The notes beneath the pieces were generated by a model, which was given only the letters and a program-made list of their open reading frames with translations, searched no databases and had not been told where the DNA came from. Shown here in pieces: positions 11,074 through 18,819 of a DNA stretch of 64,000 bases (position 1 is its first letter; the number at the start of each line of letters is the position of its first letter). The translations under genes were made by a program, and so were the position numbers. This stretch comes from Gemmatimonadaceae bacterium (GTDB lineage Bacteria; Gemmatimonadota; Gemmatimonadetes; Gemmatimonadales; Gemmatimonadaceae), in the NCBI GenBank assembly GCA_016720905.1, contig JADKJT010000016.1, positions 1 through 64,000 of the forward strand. Direction: 5' to 3'.

Positions 11074-12156
11074 ATGCGAATCCCCTTGGCGCACCAAGCT
11101 GACGCTGACGCCATGCCGCCCACCCTCCGTACATTGCTGGAGGCCGAACTGGACGCCGGCAATGCGATCATCGAGGTGGGTCACTCGCACCCGGCGCCAC
11201 CGGTCGGGGCCTATTTCAAGTTGGCACGCCAGGTGTCGACCCGGCCGCGCGAAAGCGGCGATGGTCTCAATTTCTTTGACCGCCACGGATCGACGTCATC
11301 GGGGGAATTCACCGATACCGATCGACGGTATTGGATCCTGGAGGCGCCGAACCCCGCCGACGCCGAGGAGCTGGATATGGACGCCATCCGAGCGGCCCTG
11401 CAACCTCCGCCGTTTGTTCCGGAGCCTTCAGTCAACGGGCCGTCTGCGCCTCAGCACGCGTTGGACCACTCCGGCGAACGTGGCGATCCGGGCGACAGTG
11501 CCTCAGACGCCGACGCGTGGCGGCGCTTCGCCGACAGCAAGCGGATGGACTACGACCGGTGGAAAGAGGGGATCGGGTACGACCTGGACGCGTTGGCGTC
11601 GCTCTCGGTGGAGAGTCAGCGCGTGGTGGAGAGACAGCTGACCCCGCCATCCGGTTGGCGCGATGTGGAAGCCCTGGCGGCGCTTGATACCGCAACCGCA
11701 CGGGAGACTCTGCGCGGCGCCGTGCATGCGGAAGACATCGAGGTGCGGTTGGCCGTATTGTCCCATGCGCCGGAACTGATTGACGATGCCACGCGGACGG
11801 ACGCCATCCTGCTGGCCCTCACCGAGGCCGGTCCCTTTGCCGGGCGAACGGAGACGCTGGATCTGGTGATGGAGTTCCACCCGCCGGTTGTCGTGCAAGC
11901 GATGTTTGTGCGGCTGCTGCTTGCCACCGGCGAGATGGCGTATCACTACGCGGCCACGTTGACGGCCATTCACGGTGTGGTCGATTCACGTTATGATTGG
12001 TCGCTTCGACCGATGTACCTCGCCTTCAACACCGACGAGATGTCGGCCCGTCGCGAGGCGTTTCTCTCGCTGTGCACCACACTTGGTGTGGACGGTCCCG
12101 CGCAGTTGGCGGTGGTCGACCAGACCATCGCCACTCACCACGACTCCACGCCATGA
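11074..12156 (+). CDS. Conserved hypothetical protein, first gene of the selO group
   Basis: This soluble protein has 360 residues with no signal peptide. The N-terminal about 110 residues (LLEAELDAGNAIIEVG, GAYFKLAR, then FFDRHGS and YWILEAP) form one conserved-looking unit. A low-complexity acidic linker follows. The C-terminal about 190 residues are helical (ALAALDTATARETLRGAVHA, AVLSHAPELID) and look like HEAT-type alpha repeats. I do not recognise a catalytic motif. The start chosen has GAGG eight bases upstream; an ATG 39 bases later is possible. The stop overlaps the next start by four bases (ATGA), so translation of the two is probably coupled. Confidence 0.7.
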   Translation: MRIPLAHQADADAMPPTLRTLLEAELDAGNAIIEVGHSHPAPPVGAYFKLARQVSTRPRESGDGLNFFDRHGSTSSGEFTDTDRRYWILEAPNPADAEELDMDAIRAALQPPPFVPEPSVNGPSAPQHALDHSGERGDPGDSASDADAWRRFADSKRMDYDRWKEGIGYDLDALASLSVESQRVVERQLTPPSGWRDVEALAALDTATARETLRGAVHAEDIEVRLAVLSHAPELIDDATRTDAILLALTEAGPFAGRTETLDLVMEFHPPVVVQAMFVRLLLATGEMAYHYAATLTAIHGVVDSRYDWSLRPMYLAFNTDEMSARREAFLSLCTTLGVDGPAQLAVVDQTIATHHDSTP

Positions 12157-12575
12157 CCAATCCCATGCTCATCGAAGCCCCCGCATCAACCGATTCCATC
12201 GCGTACGAAACGCTGGGGTATGTGGACGCCTACGATGCCGTGCTCAATTGCGACTATGCGTTTGTGGCCTACAAGGAGACGGATCGCGAGAGCGGTGCCT
12301 GGTCGGTGCGCATTCGCTCCTCGCAAACGGCGGGCGGCGCGTTTGACCCCGAGGCCATGCGTCTGCAGGCCCGCGCCGCGGGCGCCCAGGGGAAGCCCTG
12401 GTTTGTGTGGGGCTACTCGTTTGAACCCACGGCCGATGATGTGCGGCAGATTGAGTTCCGCGTGCACGTCGCCGACGGCAAACCATCGTCGGTCGAGATG
12501 TGTGTGCGGTTGCGCAAGTTTGATCAGTCGGCCGATACGCCCAAATCGGTCTCGTTCGCGTGGCCGTCGTCGTGA
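12153..12575 (+). CDS. Small conserved hypothetical protein in the selO group
   Basis: The protein has 140 residues and starts at the ATG that overlaps the previous stop (ATGA). It is acidic, without signal peptide or membrane segment, and looks like a single alpha/beta domain (YVDAYDAVLNCDYAFVAYKE, WSVRIRSSQT, VEMCVRLRKF). I do not recognise the family. The tight overlap on both sides (4 bases upstream, 4-16 bases downstream) shows that it belongs to the same translational unit as the neighbouring HEAT-like and membrane proteins. Confidence 0.65.
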   Translation: MTNPMLIEAPASTDSIAYETLGYVDAYDAVLNCDYAFVAYKETDRESGAWSVRIRSSQTAGGAFDPEAMRLQARAAGAQGKPWFVWGYSFEPTADDVRQIEFRVHVADGKPSSVEMCVRLRKFDQSADTPKSVSFAWPSS

Positions 12576-14470
12576 GTCGTGACGGCATGACATCCTGGTT
12601 CGGTACGATCGGCGTTGGGATCGCGGTTGGCGTGGTCGGCCTGGTGGTTGGCGGGTGGCTCGCGTCGCGCGCGGTGGACTGGTACAACGTGCCGTCGCGC
12701 GAAGGCGGCTCCGCGTACTTCGTGATGTTCCAGGCGTTGTTCGCGCTCGTGGCCGGACTCATCATCGGCGTGATCGTCAGTCGGGTGGTGGTGAGCGGCG
12801 GCGGGACGCAACTGAAAGCGTTGCTGCTGGGCGGTGGCGCGCATCTCCTGCTGCTGGCGGTCATTGGCACCGTGGCACGACTGATGGCCGATGTGCCGCC
12901 GTCGTTCGAAGGAGAGCGGTTGATGCTGGCCGTGGAGGTGTCCTGGCCCGAGGCAAGCGCGCCGTCGCTCCCCAGCGGCGACATCCTGCCGTATGTCGGA
13001 CTTGCTGCGGCGAGCGGGAACACCACGCGGGTTGGGCGTCAGGGGCCGTTGTGGGCCGCCGATGCCCGTCACGAAAACGGCCGACTGATCGTGCCGGGGG
13101 CGGTGGAGATATTCACCAGTCGGGGCAAGCGTCTGCTGTTCGTGAATACGGGCACGAGGGACAAGGAAGACGGGCTGGTGCTGCCGCTGCCGGCGTATCC
13201 GGGAAAGGCGCAGCGCACATGGAGCGAGTGGATGCCGCGTGCCCGCAGCGGCACGCCCGCCCTCCCCGACGGTATTCGGTATCGCTTTCGTGTGGTCAAG
13301 CGCAACGAGCCCATACGCACGCAGCATGTCGGCGCGTTTGACATCAGTACCGTGGCGCGCAAGTTCACCGAGTCCCGCTATGCCCCCATCACCAGTGACT
13401 ACGCCGCGGATGCAGACTTTCAGGTGAGCTACAAGGGAACGCCGGTGACGGTCGAGGGGCGGACGGTCGATCAATACATCCCCGATCCGTGGAAACCGGA
13501 TGCGGCACCGCCGGCAGACGCACCGGTGCAGTTCGATCGCATCATTGCGGTCGCGACGATCCCGGGTGCCGAACCCGCGCTGGTGGTCGAGGTTGAGTAC
13601 CGCGACTCGCAGTACCGTTCCACCTATGACTATCTGCTCCAGGCACAAGGTGACCGACTGCGAACCACCTTTGTCAGTGCGGGCGGTGCCGACCTCATGG
13701 CCAGGCGACTGTCCCGGCCTCCGGACAATGCACCTCCGGAACCGGTGAACGGGCGTCAGGGGTATATCGACGACCGAATCCTCGCGGTTCCCGGATTGTA
13801 TCTCTTTCCCCGAGCGGTGCTGGATACCCGTTCGCGAACGGTGCAGGCGGTGTCACTGGAACGAACCGACGACGAAATTCTCAAGATCGGGCCACTTTCG
13901 CTGTCGCCCGACGAGAAACACTTCGCACGCTTGATTCGCAACAGTGAGAACAATTCGATACTGATGGAGCAGGTTACGATTGCCGACAACGCGCGCCGCA
14001 CGGTGCCAACGGGATTCGCCACAACGTCCACCGGCAATTGGCAGGACGCCGACCGGTCGTACTTCGACAACTACTTCGCCTGGGAATCGACCGCAGGCGG
14101 TGGCTACCGCGTGACGCCAAAGGCCGGTGCGACCACCCTGCCACACCGGGGAACGCTCAAGGAGCAGGTGGGGTATCGCGAATACCGTGTTTCGCTGGCG
14201 AAGGAGTCACTGCGCGACGCGTTCATTGCCGATCTCACGGCGACATACGGTGCCACGCTGGTGCCGACTGCGGCTGATGCGTATGCGAAAGAAGTGCGCA
14301 TCAACGGCGAGATCTTCAACCTGTCGTACAGCGACGAGGGTGAGGTGGGCATCTGGATGGAGAATCACGACAATACACTGCCGATGGTGAAACTGTCGCG
14401 ACATCTGGATTCGTTGCTGGCCACACGCCGACTGGATGCCCATTTCAAGAAACCTGATGCTCCGCAGTGA
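12560..14470 (+). CDS. Membrane protein with three N-terminal helices and a large extracytoplasmic domain
   Basis: The protein has up to 636 residues. Three hydrophobic segments lie near residues 12-36, 53-78 and 85-106. About 520 polar residues follow, rich in beta-strand patterns (GERLMLAVEVSWPEA, LIVPGAVEIFTSRG, RYRFRVVKRNEP). GTG starts at 12560 and 12572 and an ATG at 12587 are all in frame; 12572 gives a GTGA overlap with the previous stop and fits the coupling seen elsewhere in this group. No enzyme motif is seen. The 3' end overlaps the selO start by 14 bases. It could be a membrane sensor or scaffold for the operon, which is inference from position only. Confidence 0.7.
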   Translation: MAVVVSRDGMTSWFGTIGVGIAVGVVGLVVGGWLASRAVDWYNVPSREGGSAYFVMFQALFALVAGLIIGVIVSRVVVSGGGTQLKALLLGGGAHLLLLAVIGTVARLMADVPPSFEGERLMLAVEVSWPEASAPSLPSGDILPYVGLAAASGNTTRVGRQGPLWAADARHENGRLIVPGAVEIFTSRGKRLLFVNTGTRDKEDGLVLPLPAYPGKAQRTWSEWMPRARSGTPALPDGIRYRFRVVKRNEPIRTQHVGAFDISTVARKFTESRYAPITSDYAADADFQVSYKGTPVTVEGRTVDQYIPDPWKPDAAPPADAPVQFDRIIAVATIPGAEPALVVEVEYRDSQYRSTYDYLLQAQGDRLRTTFVSAGGADLMARRLSRPPDNAPPEPVNGRQGYIDDRILAVPGLYLFPRAVLDTRSRTVQAVSLERTDDEILKIGPLSLSPDEKHFARLIRNSENNSILMEQVTIADNARRTVPTGFATTSTGNWQDADRSYFDNYFAWESTAGGGYRVTPKAGATTLPHRGTLKEQVGYREYRVSLAKESLRDAFIADLTATYGATLVPTAADAYAKEVRINGEIFNLSYSDEGEVGIWMENHDNTLPMVKLSRHLDSLLATRRLDAHFKKPDAPQ

Positions 14471-16043
14471 CCTGCGGTTCGACAATCGATTCATTCAGGA
14501 GCTGCCGGGAGACGCCGAGACCACCGCGCGACGGCGCCAGGTAGTGGGTGCATGCTGGAGCGCCGTCGATCCCACCGCGGTGGCGGCGCCGGTGCTGCTG
14601 GCCCATTCGCCCGAAGTGGCTGCGCAGGTGGGATTCACCGAAGGCGATGTCGCCGAGCCCTGGTTTGCCGAGGTGTTTGGCGGCAATCGCCTGATGGAAG
14701 GGATGTCGCCGTTTGCCGCGTGTTACGGCGGCCACCAGTTCGGGAACTGGGCGGGTCAGTTGGGTGACGGGCGGGCGATCACGCTGGGCGAGGTGGTTGG
14801 CACGGACGGCGCGCGTCATGAATTGCAGCTCAAGGGTGCCGGACCAACACCCTATTCGCGCACGGCCGACGGGCGCGCGGTCCTGCGATCGTCCATTCGC
14901 GAATTTCTGTGCAGCGAGGCCATGCATCATCTCGGTGTGCCCACCACGCGGGCGCTGTCGCTGGTGACGACGGGCGATGCGGTGGTCCGCGACATGTTCT
15001 ACAACGGCGACGCACGGGAGGAACCGGGGGCGATCGTCTGTCGCGTGGCGCCATCCTTCATCCGGTTTGGCAACTTCGAGATCCTGGCGGCGCGTGGTGA
15101 CACTGTCGTGCTCGAACGCCTGGTGGACTTCACGATTGCGCGCGACTTCCCGCATCTCGGCGTACGCGAGCAGGACCCGCAGGCGCGGCGCGCGGCGTGG
15201 TTCACCGAAGTGTGCGAACGCACGGCGCGCATGATGGTGCACTGGATGCGCGTGGGGTTCGTGCACGGCGTGATGAACACGGACAACATGTCGATTCTGG
15301 GGCTGACCATCGACTACGGACCGTACGGCTGGCTGGATGACTTCGATCCGCACTGGACGCCGAACACGACGGACGCGAACGGTCGGCGCTATCGCTATGA
15401 GCAACAACCGGCCATTGCGCAATGGAATCTGGTGCGACTCGCCGAGGCACTGCAGCCGGTGTTCGCCAACGACGCGCCGCTGGAGGCCGCGCTTGAGCGG
15501 TACGTTGCCGTGTATACCGCCGAGTATCAGACCATGCTGCAGGCGAAATTTGGACTGCGTTTGCCGGACGCCGATGACGGGGCGTTGATTGGCGCGTGCT
15601 TTGCCTTGCTGCAAGCGGCCGAGATGGATTTCACCCTGTTTTTCCGCGCGCTGGGCAACCTGCCCGACACCCTGCCGGCCGATGGCGCCCTGGAGACACT
15701 GCTGGGCGACGTGTTCTATGATGACAGCAAGCGTCGTCTGCACCACGATGCCGTGCGCGCGTGGGTCGTGCAGTGGCACGCGCGCGTATCGCGCGACGGC
15801 GAGGCGGCCGCGACGCGTCGGGCCCGCATGCATGCCGTGAATCCGAAGTACGTGTTGCGGAACTATCTGGCGCAGGAGGCCATCGACCTGGCGAATGCGG
15901 GGGACTTTTCACGGGTGCACACCTTGCTGGACGTGATGCGCCGTCCCTATGACGAGCAGCCGCAGTTTACGCTGTTTGCCGCGCGTCGGCCCGAGTGGGC
16001 GCGCCACCGGGCGGGATGCTCGATGCTGTCGTGCAGTTCGTGA
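14457..16043 (+). CDS. selO: SelO/YdiU-family protein adenylyltransferase
   Basis: SelO is a pseudokinase-fold enzyme that transfers AMP from ATP to Ser, Thr or Tyr of proteins and acts in redox stress responses (known for E. coli and mitochondrial SelO). The 528 residues carry the family blocks: GMSPFAACYGGHQFGNWAG near residues 80-100, ELQLKGAGPTPYSRT near 122, HGVMNTDNMSI near 269 and YGPYGWLDDF near 286. The C-terminus LSCSS matches the conserved CSS end, with Cys in the place of the selenocysteine found in animal SelO. The ATG at 14457 gives the canonical N-terminus (MLRSDLRFDNRF); an upstream ATG at 14436 is in frame. It is the last gene of a four-gene overlapping group. Confidence 0.93.
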   Translation: MLRSDLRFDNRFIQELPGDAETTARRRQVVGACWSAVDPTAVAAPVLLAHSPEVAAQVGFTEGDVAEPWFAEVFGGNRLMEGMSPFAACYGGHQFGNWAGQLGDGRAITLGEVVGTDGARHELQLKGAGPTPYSRTADGRAVLRSSIREFLCSEAMHHLGVPTTRALSLVTTGDAVVRDMFYNGDAREEPGAIVCRVAPSFIRFGNFEILAARGDTVVLERLVDFTIARDFPHLGVREQDPQARRAAWFTEVCERTARMMVHWMRVGFVHGVMNTDNMSILGLTIDYGPYGWLDDFDPHWTPNTTDANGRRYRYEQQPAIAQWNLVRLAEALQPVFANDAPLEAALERYVAVYTAEYQTMLQAKFGLRLPDADDGALIGACFALLQAAEMDFTLFFRALGNLPDTLPADGALETLLGDVFYDDSKRRLHHDAVRAWVVQWHARVSRDGEAAATRRARMHAVNPKYVLRNYLAQEAIDLANAGDFSRVHTLLDVMRRPYDEQPQFTLFAARRPEWARHRAGCSMLSCSS

Positions 16044-16148
16044 GCGCGTGGCTACCTGCCGTGGGACGCCAACCGTGCGAAGAGCGAGCGGCGAACGCCG
16101 CTGACGACGACCGGCGGTGCGTCGCGATCGGGGTTTCGCTGAGGAACT

Positions 16149-16296
16149 GAGCGGTGAGGGGCCGGAGGGGTGAGCAACGGAAGCGTCGAGCGCTAGAGAG
16201 CCCAGCCGGTGAGGGTAGAACGCAGTCCTGCCCTCGCCGGCTGGCCCCTCAACGCTCAACGCTTCTGTTGCTCACCCCTCCGGCCCCTCACCGCTC
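16149..16296. repeat. Long palindrome with 44-base arms between convergent genes
   Basis: Bases 16149-16192 and 16253-16296 are reverse complements over 44 positions with two mismatches. Inside the loop, CCAGCCGGTGAGGG (16202-16215) pairs with 16231-16244 with one mismatch. The whole 148 bases can therefore fold into one long, nested hairpin. It sits in the 310-base gap between the 3' ends of selO and the leftward spermidine-synthase-like gene. It may act as a bidirectional terminator, or it may be a MITE/REP-like element. The rest of the gap shows no gene. Confidence 0.8.
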
Positions 16297-16353
16297 CAAG
16301 CTCAGCGATGTGTCAACGCATCCTTGAGACTCTGCACGCGTGTACCGCACCCA

Positions 16354-18795
16354 TCACCGCGGCACCCCCATGCCCTGGCTCAACGCCACCTTCCACGCGT
16401 CACTGGCCACAAACAGTTGCTCCGGGAACCTCTTGAGCGCCGCGATCTCCTCGAAGATATCGGCGGCCGTGTACTGATTGAGCCCGACGCCGGCAAGATA
16501 CTGGAGACGCAGGTTGCGATCGGTGTTGATGGCCGCACCGCTCAGCCATGCCTTGAGGTCGGCGCCGCTGCCCGCGTACGTCGAGAACAGCTCCATGGGT
16601 GAGCCGAAGCCGCTTTCCGTGAGTGACGCACCAACCTGACGATAGCCGGCGTCCTGGAACCGTGTCTCCAGGCTGGCGATGTCGATACGCGATGGACCCG
16701 CCTGGCCCAACAGCACGACATCATAGCCGGCACCATTGAGATTGTTCGCCCAGATCGTGCCGTCGGGAAAGACCTCGAAGAAGGTGGCCAGCTCACTGCG
16801 CACCGCGTCCAGCGTGCTTTCGTACAACGGCACCCACTGTGTCACCACGCCGCCGGGCTTCAGGTGTGCCTTGACGGCCTGGAAATACTCGCGCGTGTAC
16901 AACGAGGCGGCGCCCTTCACCCACGGATTGATGGGATCCGACGTGATCACGTCGAATTGCTCGTCGGACGTTTGCACGAAGCTGCGCGCGTCGTCGAAGT
17001 AGATCTGCGTGCGCGGATCCTTCGCGACGTTGTTGTTTTCCTTGACGAACCAGGTGGACACGACTTGTGGAATCAACGGCTCGATTTCGCAGATCACCAG
17101 ACGGGTGACGGAGGGATACGGGAGAAATGACCCGGCCGTCACGCCGGCGCCGAAGCCCACCACCAGCACCGACTGCGGATTGGGATGCACCAGCGCCGGA
17201 AGATGCGCGAGCATCTTTTGCAGCCGCATGTCCTGGGGCAGGCTGGACGCTTCCACCTTGCCGCTCACATGAAACTGCGTGGCCCCACTGTTCAACACCC
17301 TCGTGACGGCAACGGAACTGTTCATGCCTTCACCCACATACAGCACATCGGTCTTGCCGATCCACGTGACGGCGTATCGGCCGTGCGCCACCAGATTGCC
17401 GGGCAGCTCAGGGACCGTGGCAATCAGCAATGCCGCCAGCAGGGGAGTGGCCAACAGGGCGAGTCGTGCCTTCGCGCCGGGGGCGAGCAGCAACAGCATC
17501 GACGCGGAGGCGGCGACGGCGATCAACACCCGCTGCGCATCGCGCGTGCCCAGCGCGGGAATGAGCAGCAGACTGCACACCGTTGCCCCGACGATTGAGC
17601 CGACGGTATTGGCGGCGTACACGCGGCCCACCAGTCGCGACGTGTCTTCCCCCGGTGCGGCAATGGCCGCGAGCGCGAAGGGGAAACTGGCTCCCCACAG
17701 GACGGCCGCTGGCAGAATCGCCAGGGCGCCGCGCACCAGATCGAGCTGCAACGCGTACCACGCGCTGGGAGCGAGCGACGGATTGACCGGCCAGTTGGGA
17801 AGTGCCAGGAAGATCACGGCAGCGGCCCAGGCGATGGCGACGGTCAGCAAGGCCTGGCACCAGGCGAGCGCCCGACGGGGACTCTCGACAATGCGCGCCA
17901 GCCAGGCGGCGGTCGCACTGCCGATGCCGAGGCCGGTCAGGAAGACCGCCAGGATCATCGAAAACGTGTAGACCGAGGCGCCAAACGTCAGCGACAGCAG
18001 GCGGGTCCAGATCACTTCGGCGGCTAGCGCGCAGGCACCGGACAGGCCGATGGCGAGATAGACGGCGTTTGCGCCCTCGCGCGGTGCGTTGGCCGTGATA
18101 GCGGCGCTGTCGGACACTCCTCGCGCGTGGTCCCCAGCGGGGTAGGCCGGTGTTCGCGTGGAGATACCCCACGCGATCAGCGCGACCGCGATGTTCAGCG
18201 CCGCTGCGACGTACGTGGCCACCGCCTGATCGTGCACCCGCAGCAGGTAGAACCCCGCCAGCACGCTGCCCACGACGGCGCCAGCGATATTGCCGCCGTA
18301 GAAGAATCCCAGCCAGGAAATCCCGCGCGGGGACGACTCGACCCACCGCGCGATCGCGGGGAGCGTGGCGCCCATGAGAATTGTAGGGGGCAGGAGACAG
18401 AGCGCGGCCACCACGGCGCGCAACACGATGGCGGCTGCGCCGTGTCCCACTGCCGGCGAATACAGGCGACCGATCAGCGGAATCGCGAACAACTCCACCA
18501 CGCCGATGAGGCCGATGCTGAGTTCGAGCATGGCATAGAGCTGCAGCGGATGACGCGCGCGCGACGCAAATCGCGGCAACGCCAGACTGCCGATGCACAT
18601 GCCGCCCATGAAGGTGGCCAGCAACACGCCCAACGAGACTGCCGACGATCCGATCACCAACTCCAGCAGTTGGAACCAGACCACCTCATAGATCAACGCG
18701 CAGATGCCGCTGCCGACAAACAGCACCAACAGGAAGGGCAGGACGCGGCGCGAAGTCTGTTCAAACGCGTCGGACCGGAGAGTCGAGCTGGTCAT
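16354..18795 (-). CDS. Membrane-fused spermidine synthase-like protein (fused MFS/spermidine synthase)
   Basis: The protein has 813 residues. About 500 N-terminal residues hold a dozen or more hydrophobic helices arranged like a transporter fold (GICALIYEVVWFQLL at the start is typical of this fused family). A Rossmann-fold aminopropyltransferase-like domain follows. The SAM-site motif VLVVGFGAGVTAGSF lies near residue 543, and DDARSFVQ and VITSDPINPWVKG near 610-630. Whether it makes spermidine is unknown, since many fused members lack shown activity. It follows ppsA by 24 bases in the same direction and looks like the third gene of a baeRF-ppsA operon. Confidence 0.85.
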   Translation of the reverse strand: MTSSTLRSDAFEQTSRRVLPFLLVLFVGSGICALIYEVVWFQLLELVIGSSAVSLGVLLATFMGGMCIGSLALPRFASRARHPLQLYAMLELSIGLIGVVELFAIPLIGRLYSPAVGHGAAAIVLRAVVAALCLLPPTILMGATLPAIARWVESSPRGISWLGFFYGGNIAGAVVGSVLAGFYLLRVHDQAVATYVAAALNIAVALIAWGISTRTPAYPAGDHARGVSDSAAITANAPREGANAVYLAIGLSGACALAAEVIWTRLLSLTFGASVYTFSMILAVFLTGLGIGSATAAWLARIVESPRRALAWCQALLTVAIAWAAAVIFLALPNWPVNPSLAPSAWYALQLDLVRGALAILPAAVLWGASFPFALAAIAAPGEDTSRLVGRVYAANTVGSIVGATVCSLLLIPALGTRDAQRVLIAVAASASMLLLLAPGAKARLALLATPLLAALLIATVPELPGNLVAHGRYAVTWIGKTDVLYVGEGMNSSVAVTRVLNSGATQFHVSGKVEASSLPQDMRLQKMLAHLPALVHPNPQSVLVVGFGAGVTAGSFLPYPSVTRLVICEIEPLIPQVVSTWFVKENNNVAKDPRTQIYFDDARSFVQTSDEQFDVITSDPINPWVKGAASLYTREYFQAVKAHLKPGGVVTQWVPLYESTLDAVRSELATFFEVFPDGTIWANNLNGAGYDVVLLGQAGPSRIDIASLETRFQDAGYRQVGASLTESGFGSPMELFSTYAGSGADLKAWLSGAAINTDRNLRLQYLAGVGLNQYTAADIFEEIAALKRFPEQLFVASDAWKVALSQGMGVPR

Positions 18796-18819
18796 GCGGG
18801 GCGGGTCTGGATGAAGGCG

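Noticed and set aside
14445..15833. A 462-codon reverse open frame opposite selO
   Set aside because: selO motifs are complete on the forward strand; the reverse frame has no recognisable domain.
16044..16353. A tRNA or small RNA gene in the gap after selO
   Set aside because: The secondary structure comes from one long palindrome; no cloverleaf or CCA end is visible.
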